NCBI RefSeq assembly: GCF_001418345.1
Contig: NZ_LIPW01000003.1
Coordinates: 62,001 to 126,000, forward strand
DNA from: Pseudidiomarina woesei
Lineage (GTDB): Bacteria; Pseudomonadota; Gammaproteobacteria; Enterobacterales; Alteromonadaceae
Direction of reading: 5' to 3'
Length of the DNA stretch: 64,000 bases
The notes below the pieces were generated by a model that saw nothing but the letters and a program-made list of their open reading frames with translations, did not search any database and was not told the DNA's origin. Positions within the stretch are counted from its first letter, which is position 1; each line of letters opens with the position of its first letter. This document shows positions 35,820 through 49,124 of the stretch, piece by piece. A program made the translations under genes and the position numbers.

Positions 35820-37904
35820 CTACATAACATAATTGAAAGTCACCCCAATGCGACGCGGTTCACCCCATTGCACATAAGTTTTTGGCGCATATTCAATACG
35901 CGGGTCGTTACCAAAATAGAAACCACGAGTTGCATAATCTTTATCTGTTAAATTACGCCCCCAAAGGGTAACCGTCCAGTGTTCAAGTTGCCACACAAGG
36001 TTGGCATGCAGCAACGTCATATTATCGCTACGGCTGTTATGCGAGTCTGAAAAATAAAAACTATCTTTGCTGTCGATTTGTAAACTGGCACTTAAGTTTT
36101 CCTGCAACTGCCAATGCACCCCGGTATTGAGCTGATAACTCGGTGCTTGCGCTTGTTCACGCCCAGTCATGTCAACGCCGTCTTCGGTCACAAAACCACG
36201 AATTTCGCTTTTTAGTAAGCCAATATTGGCAAACCAATTTAATTTTTCGTGTGCTTGCCAGCGTAGCTCCACTTCGGCACCTTGGGTTGTTCCGCCATCG
36301 GCATTATCAATAAAGCCAATGAAAGTTTGCTGACGGTTGATCCAACTTTTTAACTGTACCTGCTCGCGCCGCTGATGAAACAACGCAATATTTACAGCTA
36401 CCTCATTGTTGGAGCTCACATATTTATAGCCAAGCTCAATACTGCTTAAGTATTCAGGGGAAAAGTTTGCGCGTGCTCGTAAATAAGCTTCAAGCTCAGG
36501 ATTGTCACCTACTTTACCTAACGCCGCGCCATTCACACCACCAGCTTTGTAGCCACGCGACCAAGTGCCATACCATAGTTGATCGGCATACGGCTGATAA
36601 CTCAAGCTAACACGCCCACCAAGCATAGTGTCGATTGGCTTTTCTTGCACCGCGTTGGTATCCATGTAGTTATTACGGTAACGCTCGACGCGAAGCCCTG
36701 TGGTTAACTGCCATTGCGCACTTAAATAGTGGCTAAGCTCTCCATACAAGGCGTGATGAGTGCTGTCGTATTGGCTTTGAAATAGCGCATCGGTGTATGC
36801 GTCCCAATCAAAAAAGGCACGCTGAAGGGTTTCTTCACGCTGATGGCTATACCAGCCAAGCACCCAGTCGGTGGGTAAACCAAACCAACTAAAGGGTTCG
36901 GTGCTGACGAGGCGCGCCTCGAAACTTTGGTCGGCACGGTCACGCCAATACGCATCTATCGATGAATATTCCCAACCTGGTGCAATACCCACGTAGCTCC
37001 AGTCTTCATCATAACTGTATAGTGTATCGGCGTTCAGCCAGCTATAGCTAAGCTCTAGTTCGTAACTACTTGCGCCTAAATAAGTAGCGGCTAAACGGCC
37101 AGCGTTAATACGCGCGTCGTCTTGCCCAGGCTGGTCAGAATAGGTTTGCCGGGTATTGTCTAATGAAAACGCATCATAGCCATTGTCTTGATTATAGTGA
37201 TGCAAGGTGGTGCGTAATTGCCAATGCTGGCCCACGTCTGACCATAAATTGAAACGAGCCTGACGTTCCGAGCGCTGCTGTGTGTCGTCACGCTGCAAGT
37301 AAAGGTTTTCAGTGAACCCATCGTCACGCTGCTGATGAACACTCAAACGCGCGCGACCTAGTGCGCCAAGCTCACCGCCCGCCGCAAACCCGCCTTCAAG
37401 CGCGTTATAGTTGGCCGCGCCAAGCTGCCAAAAACCATCAAATTCATTAGCTGCTTGGGTACTCTCTAACACCAACATACCTGCCATACCGTCGGCACCA
37501 AAGCGACCACTCTGAGGCCCACGGTATACTTCAACTTGGCTAATATCAAACAAGGCTGCCGCTTGACCTAGGCCACTATAATTAATTCCATCAATAAGAA
37601 TGCCCACCGATGGATTAATAGGGTCAACAAATTGACTGCGCTCACCAATGCCGCGAATTTGCATAAACCGTGCGCGTGAGGAACCACTCGAAAAATTCAC
37701 ATTGGGTATGACATTAAACACGTCTTCAAGATGCGAGCCGTGGCGCGCGCTGATACTGTCAGCTTGCAGTACCGACACGCTGGTGGGGGCTTGATGAACT
37801 TGCACGGCACGAAATTGCCCTTGAACTTGAATGCGTTCAACGGAATCGTTGTTATTTGTGGGCTCGGCGTTTAACGCCAATAAACTTACTACTGTTAGTA
37901 ACAT
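35820..37904 (-). CDS. TonB-dependent receptor under TPP control, probable thiamine uptake
   Basis: This outer-membrane 22-strand barrel receptor has 694 aa. A short signal peptide ends near residue 13, followed by a plug domain: APTSVSVLQADSISARHGSHLEDVFNVIPNVNFS, IRGIGERSQFVDP, GILIDGINYSG, VEVYRGPQSGRFGADGMAG. The barrel ends in FYFGNDPRIEYAPKTYVQWGEPRRIGVTFNYVM. GAGGAAA lies upstream of the ATG. The TPP riboswitch 65 bp upstream makes thiamine or a precursor the likely ligand (energised through TonB/ExbBD); the sequence alone cannot show it. It is the first gene of the thiamine salvage operon. Confidence 0.9.
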   Translation of the reverse strand: MLLTVVSLLALNAEPTNNNDSVERIQVQGQFRAVQVHQAPTSVSVLQADSISARHGSHLEDVFNVIPNVNFSSGSSRARFMQIRGIGERSQFVDPINPSVGILIDGINYSGLGQAAALFDISQVEVYRGPQSGRFGADGMAGMLVLESTQAANEFDGFWQLGAANYNALEGGFAAGGELGALGRARLSVHQQRDDGFTENLYLQRDDTQQRSERQARFNLWSDVGQHWQLRTTLHHYNQDNGYDAFSLDNTRQTYSDQPGQDDARINAGRLAATYLGASSYELELSYSWLNADTLYSYDEDWSYVGIAPGWEYSSIDAYWRDRADQSFEARLVSTEPFSWFGLPTDWVLGWYSHQREETLQRAFFDWDAYTDALFQSQYDSTHHALYGELSHYLSAQWQLTTGLRVERYRNNYMDTNAVQEKPIDTMLGGRVSLSYQPYADQLWYGTWSRGYKAGGVNGAALGKVGDNPELEAYLRARANFSPEYLSSIELGYKYVSSNNEVAVNIALFHQRREQVQLKSWINRQQTFIGFIDNADGGTTQGAEVELRWQAHEKLNWFANIGLLKSEIRGFVTEDGVDMTGREQAQAPSYQLNTGVHWQLQENLSASLQIDSKDSFYFSDSHNSRSDNMTLLHANLVWQLEHWTVTLWGRNLTDKDYATRGFYFGNDPRIEYAPKTYVQWGEPRRIGVTFNYVM

Positions 37905-37967
37905 GGATTATTTCCTCAACGCTTAGTCAGAAACAATCCGGTCGGGCAGGTCATAAAATGGAGTGAT

Positions 37968-38074
37968 AATGCTACCATCCCTACGCCAGTATTAACCGGA
38001 TCAGGTGCAAAGGGTTCGCATGTTGCATCTCAGCCAAACCAGCGAAATAGTCGCTAATATGGCACCCCTTGGTA
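37968..38074 (-). ncRNA. TPP riboswitch (THI element)
   Basis: Read on the minus strand the element begins AAGGGGTGCC, contains GGCTGAGA (CTGAGA at 38028-38033), GAACCC, and ends with ACCTGATCCGGTTAATACTGGCGTAGGGA (ACCTGATCCGG at 37997-38007). These are the conserved THI-element signatures in order. No terminator hairpin with T-run is seen before the receptor ATG, so regulation may be translational or Rho-dependent. Confidence 0.96.
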
Positions 38075-38088
38075 AAAATTGCGCGGCG

Positions 38089-38094
38089 AGTATA
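38089..38094 (-). promoter_or_regulatory. -10 element for the thiamine operon
   Basis: TATACT on the minus strand lies about 15 bp upstream of the riboswitch start and just past the fre stop. No strong -35 is visible. The position suits transcription of the riboswitch leader. Confidence 0.45.
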
Positions 38095-38104
38095 ACAGAA
38101 CTGT

Positions 38105-38803
38105 TTAGATAAACGCCAGTGCATCGCCGTAAAGTTGTGACAGCGGTAAGCCTTGCCCATGAAACGCGTCGCGAATAACTCGCACCATTTCAAAGCGCCC
38201 GGCCACATATACATCGGCTTCATTTAAGTCAGTTTGCTCAGCCATAACCGCATGGTGGACCAAACCTGTAGCCCCATGCCATTGTGCCGGTGCGTTTTCT
38301 ACCACCGGGCAGTAATGTAAGGGTTCATGCTGGGCAGCTAATTCATGTAATTGCGCGTCGTAATACAAGTCTTCGGCATTACGGGCGCCCCAATATAACG
38401 TAATTGGCCGCTTAGAGCCGCTGCGCAAATGTGCTTGCAAAATAGACCAGGTATATGAAAAACCAGTGCCGCCAGCAATTAAAATAATCGGCCGTGGGCT
38501 ATCGGCACGATAACTTGCCTGCCCTAATGGCACTTCAACGGTTATCTGCTGCTCTTCACGCATTTTGTTTAATACTTCAAGCGCGTATGGGTTATTCGCG
38601 GCTGCGCCGATGTGCAATTCAAGTTGCTGCGTACTTGAAGGGCATGATGCTATCGAAAAAGGTCGCTTGTCTCGCTCTCCCATCACCACCTGCAAATACT
38701 GGCCGGCTTCAAACTCAAGCGGCTCAGGTAGCTCTAGCACCACGCGATAAACCACAGGTGTGAGGTTTTCAATGCAGCTAACACGGCATAGCCATTGTTT
38801 CAT
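38105..38803 (-). CDS. fre: NAD(P)H-flavin reductase
   Basis: Fre reduces free flavins with NAD(P)H and is linked to ubiquinone biosynthesis by genome position. The 232-aa protein has RPFSIASCPSSTQQLELHIG (flavin-binding RPxS) and the NAD motif PIILIAGGTGFSYTWSILQAHL, as in E. coli Fre (233 aa). The C-terminus DVYVAGRFEMVRVIRDAF is typical. It is 2 bp after ubiD, in the common ubiD-fre order. Confidence 0.94.
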   Translation of the reverse strand: MKQWLCRVSCIENLTPVVYRVVLELPEPLEFEAGQYLQVVMGERDKRPFSIASCPSSTQQLELHIGAAANNPYALEVLNKMREEQQITVEVPLGQASYRADSPRPIILIAGGTGFSYTWSILQAHLRSGSKRPITLYWGARNAEDLYYDAQLHELAAQHEPLHYCPVVENAPAQWHGATGLVHHAVMAEQTDLNEADVYVAGRFEMVRVIRDAFHGQGLPLSQLYGDALAFI

Positions 38804-38805
38804 AA

Positions 38806-40293
38806 TCAGTTGTTTTCCTTTGAATTTGAAAAAATATCAAGACTGTCCCACAACGCATCGACACGTTGTTTTACTTGATCGTCCATCACAATGGGCACAC
38901 CCCACTCACGATCGGTTTCACCCGGCCACTTATTGGTGGCGTCCATCCCCATTTTTGAGCCTAAACCGGAAACGGGCGAGGCAAAATCTAAGTAATCTAT
39001 GGGGGTATTTTCAATCAATAATGTATCACGGGCTGGGTCCATGCGGGTGGTCATGGCCCAAATCACATCCTTCCAATCACGCGCGTTCACATCGTCATCG
39101 CAAACAATCACAAATTTAGTGTACATAAACTGCCGCAAAAAGCTCCACACGCCCATCATCACGCGCTTCGCATGGCCCGAGTACTGCTTTTTCATGGTCA
39201 CAACGGCGACCCTATAAGAGCAACCTTCGGGGGGCAGATAAAAATCGACAATTTCTGGAAACTGCTTTTGCAACAAGGGCACAAATACTTCATTCAGTGC
39301 AACACCAAGCACAGCGGGTTCATCTGGCGGCCGCCCGGTATAAGTGCTGTGGTAAATTGGCTGTTTGCGCATGGTTATATGGGTCACCGTAAACACCGGA
39401 AACTCATCAACTTCGTTGTAGTACCCCGTATGGTCACCATAAGGCCCCTCGGGGGCTGTTTCGCCTGGGGCAATATAGCCTTCTAAAATTATTTCAGCGT
39501 GGGCTGGCACTTGAAGGTCATTACTTACACACATAGCGACTTCTGTTTTCCCGTCACGTAATAGGCCGGCAAAGGCATATTCCGATAGCGTATCTGGCAC
39601 AGGCGTAACGGCGCCCAAAATAGTGGCTGGGTCAGCCCCAAGCGCTACCGCTACCGGGAAATTTTCACCCGGGTGAGCGCGTTGCCATTCTTGAAAATCT
39701 AACGCACCGCCACGGTGTGATAGCCAGCGCATAATGACTTTATTTTTGCCAAGCAGTTGCTGGCGATAAATACCTAAATTTTGGCGCTCTTTATGAGGCC
39801 CTTTAGTGACAGTCAGGCCCCACGTGATCAGCGGCGCCACATCACCAGGCCAACAATGCTGAATAGGAAGCGCGGTTAAGTCAACGCCATCACCGCTCAT
39901 GACCACTTCTTGGCATGGTGCCTTTTTCAATTGTTTCGGCGACATGCTTAATACTTTCTTGTACATCGGCAGCAAATTCAGTGCATCGCGAAATCCTTTC
40001 GGTGGCTCTGGTTCTTTCAAAAAAGCCAATAATTTACCGACATCTCGTAGCGCAGCTACCGACTCTTGCCCCATACCTAAAGCAACCCGTTCAGGTGTAC
40101 CAAAAAGGTTGGCTAATACCGGAATATCGTGACCTTTCACGTTTTCAAACAACAAGGCAGGCCCGCCCGCTTTAAGCGTACGGTCTGATATTTCAGTGAT
40201 CTCAAGATAGGGATCAATTTCTTGTTGAATACGTTTTAATTCGCCGCGTTGTTCTAGCAGTTGAATAAAGCCACGTAAGTCTTGATATTTCAC
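38806..40293 (-). CDS. ubiD: 4-hydroxy-3-polyprenylbenzoate decarboxylase
   Basis: UbiD decarboxylates octaprenyl-4-hydroxybenzoate in ubiquinone synthesis, using the prenylated FMN made by UbiX. Its 495 aa fit E. coli (497). Markers are [77 protein letters not shown] with the Glu/Asp/Glu catalytic set, and [23 protein letters not shown]. It is the first gene of ubiD-fre. Confidence 0.96.
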   Translation of the reverse strand: MKYQDLRGFIQLLEQRGELKRIQQEIDPYLEITEISDRTLKAGGPALLFENVKGHDIPVLANLFGTPERVALGMGQESVAALRDVGKLLAFLKEPEPPKGFRDALNLLPMYKKVLSMSPKQLKKAPCQEVVMSGDGVDLTALPIQHCWPGDVAPLITWGLTVTKGPHKERQNLGIYRQQLLGKNKVIMRWLSHRGGALDFQEWQRAHPGENFPVAVALGADPATILGAVTPVPDTLSEYAFAGLLRDGKTEVAMCVSNDLQVPAHAEIILEGYIAPGETAPEGPYGDHTGYYNEVDEFPVFTVTHITMRKQPIYHSTYTGRPPDEPAVLGVALNEVFVPLLQKQFPEIVDFYLPPEGCSYRVAVVTMKKQYSGHAKRVMMGVWSFLRQFMYTKFVIVCDDDVNARDWKDVIWAMTTRMDPARDTLLIENTPIDYLDFASPVSGLGSKMGMDATNKWPGETDREWGVPIVMDDQVKQRVDALWDSLDIFSNSKENN

Positions 40294-40410
40294 ACTTGCT
40301 CTCGCTATGTTGTGCAGGCCAAGAAGTAAGCGCGCAGTATAAATGTTTTTGATATAGTTTTCAGCGTTAGCTGTTCAACCAGCGTTAACTCGTTTCATAG
40401 GGATATTGCC

Positions 40411-41400
40411 ATGCTGGCGTTTTGGATCATAAGCGTAATCACAACTTTATTGCTCATCACCACCTTGCTACCACGTTCACAACGTACTGTGTGGTGGGTA
40501 CGCGTGTGGGACTTTCCGCGACTTCAACAAAGTGCGGTGGCTTTAGTTTTGCTCATATTTAGTGCTGTGTTATTGCCAGCTTCGGCCTGCTCAACGTGGC
40601 TTCTTGTGAGTGTGCAACTAGGCTGTGGGGCATGGCATTTTTGGTGGATATTTCCTTATACGCCTTTAGCTGCGCGAACCGTCAAGCGCTACCGCCGCAA
40701 ACGCGACGAAAGTCATATCGCCGAGCACATTCGGCTGCTCACAGTTAACGTGTTAGAGCCAAATCGCAACGCCGTCGAGTTAACTCAAATTATCAACAAC
40801 GAGCGCCCAGATATTATTGTCGCGGTAGAAACTGACGAGTGGTGGGAAAAGCAATTTAGCGATATTGAAGACGACTTACCGCATGTTCTGCGGCGGCCGC
40901 AAAATAACCTATACGGCATGATGGTATATTCAAAGTGGCCGGTGACCAATGTCGAAATTTGTGAACTTGTGCAAGAAGGCATTCCGTCTATGCACTTTGA
41001 TTTACAGTTACCGACACGCACAGTGCGCATGCATTGTGTACACCCAGCGCCACCTAGCCCAACTGAAAACCACAAATCGAAACAGCGTGATACAGAATTA
41101 TTAATCGTAGCCAAGTTGGCTAGCAAAGAGTCCGGGCCAGTGATTGTGACAGGGGATTTGAACGATGTGGCTTGGTCGAAGTCGACTCGGGCTTTTTTAC
41201 AAGAGAGTCAGCTGTTGGACCCGCGCATGGGCCGCGGAATTTACAACACGTTTCATGCAAAAATTCCGTTTATGCGCTGGCCGTTAGACCATGTGTTTCA
41301 TAGTGAGCACTTTATGTTGGTTGAGCTCAAACGGCTACCGCCGTTTGGCTCAGACCACTTTGCATTGCTAACTGAATTAGCGCTGCGCAAACAAACCTAA
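40411..41400 (+). CDS. Membrane-anchored endonuclease/exonuclease/phosphatase family protein
   Basis: This 329-aa protein has two or three N-terminal hydrophobic segments (about 1-20, 43-60, 65-85) followed by a catalytic EEP domain from residue 105. Motifs are LLTVNVLEPNRN, IIVAVETDEWW (metal Glu), MHCVHPAPPSP, IVTGDLNDVAW, LDHVFHS, FGSDHFALLTEL (His general base). Such proteins are DNases or phosphodiesterases facing the periplasm or cytoplasm; substrate unknown. It is divergent from ubiD and convergent with rho. Confidence 0.82.
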   Translation: MLAFWIISVITTLLLITTLLPRSQRTVWWVRVWDFPRLQQSAVALVLLIFSAVLLPASACSTWLLVSVQLGCGAWHFWWIFPYTPLAARTVKRYRRKRDESHIAEHIRLLTVNVLEPNRNAVELTQIINNERPDIIVAVETDEWWEKQFSDIEDDLPHVLRRPQNNLYGMMVYSKWPVTNVEICELVQEGIPSMHFDLQLPTRTVRMHCVHPAPPSPTENHKSKQRDTELLIVAKLASKESGPVIVTGDLNDVAWSKSTRAFLQESQLLDPRMGRGIYNTFHAKIPFMRWPLDHVFHSEHFMLVELKRLPPFGSDHFALLTELALRKQT

Positions 41401-41406
41401 CCGTAG

Positions 41407-42672
41407 TTAGCTCTTCTGGCGTTTCATCGCCTCGAAGAATTCGTCATTGGTTTTGGTCATTTGTAATTTATCGATGAGGAATTCCATCGCTTCAGTTTCG
41501 CCCATTGGGTGAACGATTTTGCGTAGAATCCACATTTTTTGTAGCTCTTCTTGTGAGGTTAATAATTCCTCACGGCGCGTACCCGAGCGATTAAAATCAA
41601 TAGCGGGGAATACGCGTTTTTCAGCGATTTTGCGGTTTAAGTGCAGTTCCATGTTACCGGTGCCCTTAAACTCTTCGTAAATCACTTCGTCCATTTTCGA
41701 ACCAGTGTCAATTAGCGCCGTTGCGATGATAGTTAAACTACCACCTTCTTCAACATTCCGCGCCGCACCAAAGAAGCGCTTCGGTTTGTGCAATGCGTTC
41801 GCATCTACACCACCCGTTAACACTTTACCTGAGCTGGGAATAACTGTGTTGTAAGCACGCGCTAAACGAGTAATAGAGTCGAGCAAAATAACCACGTCTT
41901 TCTTGTGCTCAACCAAACGCTTGGCCTTCTCAATAACCATTTCAGCAACTTGCACGTGACGGTTTGCTGGTTCGTCGAACGTTGAAGCCACCACTTCGCC
42001 TTTCACCAGACGATGCATTTCGGTAACTTCTTCTGGACGCTCATCAATAAGCAATACCATGAGCACGCATTCAGGGTGATTTGCCGCAATTGACTGCGCA
42101 ATGTTTTGCAGTAATAAAGTTTTACCCGCTTTAGGTGGCGCCACGATTAGACCACGCTGCCCTTTACCAATGGGTGAGGCAAGGTCTAACACACGCGCAG
42201 TAATATCTTCTGTTGACCCGTTACCACGCTCCATACGCATACGTTCGTCAGCATGCAGTGGGGTAAGGTTTTCAAAAAGAATTTTATTACGGGAGTTTTC
42301 AGGCTTGTCGAAGTTAACTTCGCGGATCTTCAGGAGGGCAAAATAGCGTTCGCCTTCTTTCGGCGGTCGAATTTTTCCAGATACCGTGTCGCCGGTGCGC
42401 AAGTTGAAGCGGCGAATTTGGCTTGGTGATACGTAAATATCATCGGGCCCTGCTAAGTAGGACGAGTCCGCCGAACGCAAGAAGCCGAAGCCATCTTGCA
42501 AGATTTCAAGCACGCCATCGCCATAAATGTCTTCGCCGCTTTTTGCGTGCGCTTTCAAAATAGCGAAAATAATGTCTTGTTTGCGCATCCGCGCCATGGA
42601 CTCGAGGCCCATAGTTTCTGCGAGCTGAACCAGCTCGTTTACAGGTTTATTTTTTAATTCTGTTAGGTTCAT
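41407..42672 (-). CDS. rho: Transcription termination factor Rho
   Basis: Rho is a hexameric RNA helicase that ends transcription. The 421-aa sequence (E. coli 419) has the N-terminal RHO-N domain ([19 protein letters not shown]), the cold-shock RNA-binding motif DGFGFLRS, Walker [30 protein letters not shown], and the secondary RNA site [20 protein letters not shown]. No Shine-Dalgarno sequence precedes the ATG; a run of six C lies just before it. The 232-bp leader between trxA and rho may be autoregulated, as in E. coli. Confidence 0.97.
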   Translation of the reverse strand: MNLTELKNKPVNELVQLAETMGLESMARMRKQDIIFAILKAHAKSGEDIYGDGVLEILQDGFGFLRSADSSYLAGPDDIYVSPSQIRRFNLRTGDTVSGKIRPPKEGERYFALLKIREVNFDKPENSRNKILFENLTPLHADERMRMERGNGSTEDITARVLDLASPIGKGQRGLIVAPPKAGKTLLLQNIAQSIAANHPECVLMVLLIDERPEEVTEMHRLVKGEVVASTFDEPANRHVQVAEMVIEKAKRLVEHKKDVVILLDSITRLARAYNTVIPSSGKVLTGGVDANALHKPKRFFGAARNVEEGGSLTIIATALIDTGSKMDEVIYEEFKGTGNMELHLNRKIAEKRVFPAIDFNRSGTRREELLTSQEELQKMWILRKIVHPMGETEAMEFLIDKLQMTKTNDEFFEAMKRQKS

Positions 42673-42857
42673 AGGGGGGTTATGACTTTTTGGCCAATGG
42701 AAATAGTTAAACGTAATTTAGTTAAAAACGACTCGGGGTTTTGACTGCACGGCTGCCGGAAGGCTGGCAACCTGAAGAAAAGTTATGCCAAGAAAAGTAA
42801 CACTTAAATTGAAAAACGTCCAGTTTTTCAGCGTAATTTGTGCAAAAGCACAGCAAA

Positions 42858-42885
42858 GGTTGTTGTCGATCAAGCCACAACAACC
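42858..42885 (-). terminator. Possible weak terminator of trxA
   Basis: GGTTGTTGT and ACAACAACC form a 9-bp repeat with a 10-nt loop, about 20 bp after the trxA stop. On the minus strand the downstream bases are TTTGCTGTGCTTTTG, so the T tract is broken. It may be a partial terminator in the trxA-rho leader. Confidence 0.45.
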
Positions 42886-42904
42886 CGCTGAAACTTACCG
42901 ACTG

Positions 42905-43231
42905 TTACAGGTTTTGTTCAATGAACTCAGCCAGTTGCGCTTTTGACAAGGCACCTACTTTGGTTCCTGCCACTTCACCGTTTTTAAACAACAATAAAGT
43001 TGGAATACCACGAATACCGTACTTTGGTGGGGTTTGGTTATTGTGGTCGACGTTCAGTTTACCAACAGTGATGCGGTCGCCAAATTCGTTTGCGATATCG
43101 TCTAAGATTGGCGCAATCATTTTACAAGGGCCACACCACTCTGCCCAAAAGTCTACTAGAACTGGCTTGTCTGAATTAAGAACATCGCTCTCAAAACTTT
43201 CATCACTTAGCTGAACAATTTTGTCACTCAT
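42905..43231 (-). CDS. trxA: Thioredoxin 1
   Basis: This small cytoplasmic disulfide reductase of 108 aa has the canonical WCGPC active site ([20 protein letters not shown]), the cis-Pro loop ([18 protein letters not shown]), and the usual length. It is divergent from rhlB with 88 bp between. Transcription toward rho gives the trxA-rho order known from E. coli. Confidence 0.97.
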   Translation of the reverse strand: MSDKIVQLSDESFESDVLNSDKPVLVDFWAEWCGPCKMIAPILDDIANEFGDRITVGKLNVDHNNQTPPKYGIRGIPTLLLFKNGEVAGTKVGALSKAQLAEFIEQNL

Positions 43232-43319
43232 GATAATCTCCGCTGCTGAATTCGCGTGAAATAATAAAACCCTATTATTTCTGTTTTTGAATGTTAGCGC
43301 AAACTGATATGCTTACGCC

Positions 43320-44588
43320 ATGAGTAAAACACACTTAACAGAGACACGCTTCGCCGATCTCGACCTGCACCCGCAGGTATTGTCCGCACTGCAAAGTGTT
43401 GGATTTGAATATTGTACACCGATTCAAGCATTGAGCTTACCGATTGCTTTAATCGGAAAAGACGTTGCTGGGCAGGCTCAAACCGGTACTGGTAAAACCT
43501 TGGCGTTTTTGATTGCCACGTTCACGACGTTGCTCAACAACCCGCGTACCGGTGACAAACGCTATCCGCGTGCCATTATTATGGCGCCGACGCGTGAGCT
43601 TGCTATTCAAATTGCGAACGATGCTGAGCAACTCGCGGCTCACTGCGATATGCGCCTTGGCGTTGTTTATGGGGGCGAGGGTTACGATTCTCAACGCCAA
43701 CAACTTGAAGAAGGCGTCGATATTCTTATCGGCACCACCGGTCGCTTGATTGACTATTACAAGCAGGGTATCTATCAGTTGGATAAAATCCAAACGGTCG
43801 TGCTCGATGAAGCCGATCGCATGTTCGATTTAGGCTTTATTAAAGATATTCGCTACATGTTCCACAAGATGCCACCCCCTGGAGAACGCCAGAGCTTGCT
43901 GTTTTCAGCCACCTTGTCGCAACGTGTACAAGAACTTGCGTATGAGCACATGAACTCACCAACGAAAGTTGAAGTTGAGCCACTACGCAAAACCGGTGAA
44001 CGCATTACCGAAGAGCTGTTCTACCCGTCAAAACAAGACAAAATTAAGTTATTGCTGACGCTCATTGAAGAAGACTGGCCAGAAAAAGCCATTATTTTCG
44101 CCAACACCAAACACGTGTGCGAAAAACTGTTTCAATGGCTTGACGCAGACGGCCACCGAGTTGGTTTATTAACCGGTGATGTGCCGCAGCGTAAGCGCTT
44201 AAAAATTCTAGAGCAGTTTAGCGAAGGCGAATTAGACTTCTTAGTCGCTACCGACGTCGCCGCGCGTGGCTTGCATATTCCTGAAGTTAGCCACGTGTAT
44301 AACTATGACTTGCCTGACGACTTTGAAGACTACGTGCATCGTATTGGTCGTACGGGTCGTGCCGGCGCGAGCGGTAAAGCAGTGAATTTGGCGTGCGAAG
44401 AGTACGTGTATAATTTACCAGCTATTGAAGAGTATATTGGGCATAGCATTCCGGTAACTAAATATGACCCTACCGCCCTGTTAAGCGACTTGAAAACTCC
44501 ACGTTCTAGTCAACGCCGACCGCGCGGTGGCCGTCGTGGTGGTAATCAGCAACGCCGCAGCGGTGGTAACCGCAAACCCACAAGGTAA
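43320..44588 (+). CDS. rhlB: ATP-dependent RNA helicase RhlB
   Basis: RhlB is a DEAD-box helicase of the RNA degradosome. The 422-aa protein has Q-motif [18 protein letters not shown], Walker [30 protein letters not shown] (DEAD), SAT, and [10 protein letters not shown]. The C-terminus is a basic Arg/Gly tail ([19 protein letters not shown]) that may bind RNA or RNase E. The trxA/rhlB/rho neighbourhood supports the specific assignment over other DEAD proteins. Confidence 0.94.
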   Translation: MSKTHLTETRFADLDLHPQVLSALQSVGFEYCTPIQALSLPIALIGKDVAGQAQTGTGKTLAFLIATFTTLLNNPRTGDKRYPRAIIMAPTRELAIQIANDAEQLAAHCDMRLGVVYGGEGYDSQRQQLEEGVDILIGTTGRLIDYYKQGIYQLDKIQTVVLDEADRMFDLGFIKDIRYMFHKMPPPGERQSLLFSATLSQRVQELAYEHMNSPTKVEVEPLRKTGERITEELFYPSKQDKIKLLLTLIEEDWPEKAIIFANTKHVCEKLFQWLDADGHRVGLLTGDVPQRKRLKILEQFSEGELDFLVATDVAARGLHIPEVSHVYNYDLPDDFEDYVHRIGRTGRAGASGKAVNLACEEYVYNLPAIEEYIGHSIPVTKYDPTALLSDLKTPRSSQRRPRGGRRGGNQQRRSGGNRKPTR

Positions 44589-44597
44589 CTAACGACG

Positions 44598-45521
44598 ATG
44601 CAGGACGCACGCTTTGCCGCAATCGATTTAGGCTCAAACAGCTTTCATTTGATTATTGCCACGGTAAAGCGTGACGGACATTACCGCATTTTGGCCCGCC
44701 ATCGGCAAAAAGTACGATTGGCAGACGGCTTTGATAAACAACTAGTTGTCAGTGAAGAAGCCATACAACGTGGCCTGGACTGTCTTAACCAATTCGCCAC
44801 CTTACTGCAAGATATCCCTCGTGAACGGGTGCTTTGTGTGGCGACAGCAACGCTGCGTAAAGCTGCCAACAGCCATGCCATGTTAACCCGTCTCGAACAC
44901 GCGCTAGGTTATAACATTCAAGTTATCAGCGGCGAAACTGAAGCCGAATTAATTTACCAAGGCGCAACGCAGCATCTGTTGCGCACGCAGCAACACGTAT
45001 TAGTGCTAGACATTGGTGGGGCGAGTACTGAAATCATTGTCGGCCGAGGTTGTCAGCCCGATCATTTGGTTAGCCTAGATATGGGTTGTGTGACTTGGCA
45101 AAACCGCTTCTTCCCAGAACAGCATATTTCTGAAGCTAAATGCGCGGCTGCAATTGCTGCCGCGAAAGCCACTCTTGAACCTCATCGCAAACGCTTTTTA
45201 GCTGCACAATGGCAGCATGTTTGCGGCGCTTCGGGAACATTTCGCACACTTTACGACATGCGTAAGCGACCAAAGCAACCGATCACCTTAAGTTGGTTGC
45301 ACGAGGTGTTGTCAGAGGTTATCGGTTTAGGTGACGTTAAGAACTTAGGTGAACTGGGTATACGTGGTGACCGCCAACCAGTGTTTGTTGGCGGTTTATG
45401 TATTCTCATTGCGTTATTTGAGTCGCTAACTATTGCTAAAGTTGATATCGCCAAAGGAGCGTTACGCGAAGGGCTACTGATACGCATGTTAACGCAACCG
45501 AATAGCCCGTTCACAAGCTAG
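44598..45521 (+). CDS. Ppx/GppA family phosphatase, short form
   Basis: This 307-aa protein matches the exopolyphosphatase/guanosine-pentaphosphatase fold: AAIDLGSNSFHLIIA (nucleotide-binding), CVATATLRKAANS, VISGETEAELIYQGA, VLDIGGASTEIIVGRG. It is about 190 aa shorter than E. coli GppA or Ppx (about 500 aa), lacking the C-terminal HD-type domain. It probably hydrolyses pppGpp or polyphosphate; position next to rhlB fits GppA. It begins 9 bp after rhlB and ends 1 bp before the convergent hemB stop. Confidence 0.85.
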   Translation: MQDARFAAIDLGSNSFHLIIATVKRDGHYRILARHRQKVRLADGFDKQLVVSEEAIQRGLDCLNQFATLLQDIPRERVLCVATATLRKAANSHAMLTRLEHALGYNIQVISGETEAELIYQGATQHLLRTQQHVLVLDIGGASTEIIVGRGCQPDHLVSLDMGCVTWQNRFFPEQHISEAKCAAAIAAAKATLEPHRKRFLAAQWQHVCGASGTFRTLYDMRKRPKQPITLSWLHEVLSEVIGLGDVKNLGELGIRGDRQPVFVGGLCILIALFESLTIAKVDIAKGALREGLLIRMLTQPNSPFTS

Positions 45522-45522
45522 T

Positions 45523-48337
<2,815 letters not shown>

Positions 48338-48344
48338 AGCATCC

Positions 48345-49124
48345 CTATTTTGCAAAAAAGCTAACGCTGTTTTGCCAAGTTTGGGCAGCAATTTGGCTGA
48401 CTTCCTGATGTCGTAGCTGCGCCAAAAACCCACCAATAGCCGGCAAGTAGCATGGCTCGTTCTGTTTTATTCTTGGTCGTACATGGCGTGGTGCTAAAAA
48501 TGGCGCATCGGTTTCTAAGAGTAAGCGTTCTAGCGGAATATCAACTACCGCACGCTGTAAATCATGACCTCGACGCTCATCACACAACCATCCAGTTATG
48601 CCTATATAACAACCAAGTTCGAGGTAAGGTGCAAGCTCTTTTTTCCCGCCGGTAAAACAATGAGCGAGCATTTTGGGTATCGTTGACTGATAACGCGCGA
48701 GTAATTCGCACTGTTCTTGTTGTGCGTCACGTTCATGCAGATATACCGGCAGGCTAAGTTGTGCCGCAAGTTGCAGCTGCGCTTCAAAAACTCTGAGTTG
48801 TATTGGTTGCGGCGAGTAATTGCGATTAAAGTCTAAACCGCACTCGCCAATAGCCACCACACTGGGGTGTTGCGCTAACAGTGTTAGTTGTTCGATGAAA
48901 TCGGCCGGGGCATCGGCCGCATCATGAGGGTGAATACCAACGGTAGCGAGCAGTTGCTGTGGGTACTGCTCACATAACTCAAGCGCGGCTCGGCTTTCGG
49001 CTATATTGGTGCCGATAACAAGCATTTTCTCAACCCCAGCTTCGCCCGCTCGCCGCAGCACGGCGTCAACGTCCCTAAGGAGCTTGCCGTTGGTTAAGTT
49101 AACGCCGCTATCGAACCAGCGCAT
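48345..49124 (-). CDS. tatD: TatD family metal-dependent hydrolase
   Basis: This 259-aa TIM-barrel nuclease has metal ligands in GECGLDFNRN (Glu), VYLHERDAQ (His), AHCFTGGKKEL (His) and LLLETDAPFL (Asp). The N-terminal FDSGVNLTNG matches TatD itself rather than YcfH or YjjV. It acts in DNA repair/degradation and quality control, not in Tat export. It starts one base inside the stop of the upstream gene. Confidence 0.94.
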   Translation of the reverse strand: MRWFDSGVNLTNGKLLRDVDAVLRRAGEAGVEKMLVIGTNIAESRAALELCEQYPQQLLATVGIHPHDAADAPADFIEQLTLLAQHPSVVAIGECGLDFNRNYSPQPIQLRVFEAQLQLAAQLSLPVYLHERDAQQEQCELLARYQSTIPKMLAHCFTGGKKELAPYLELGCYIGITGWLCDERRGHDLQRAVVDIPLERLLLETDAPFLAPRHVRPRIKQNEPCYLPAIGGFLAQLRHQEVSQIAAQTWQNSVSFFAK

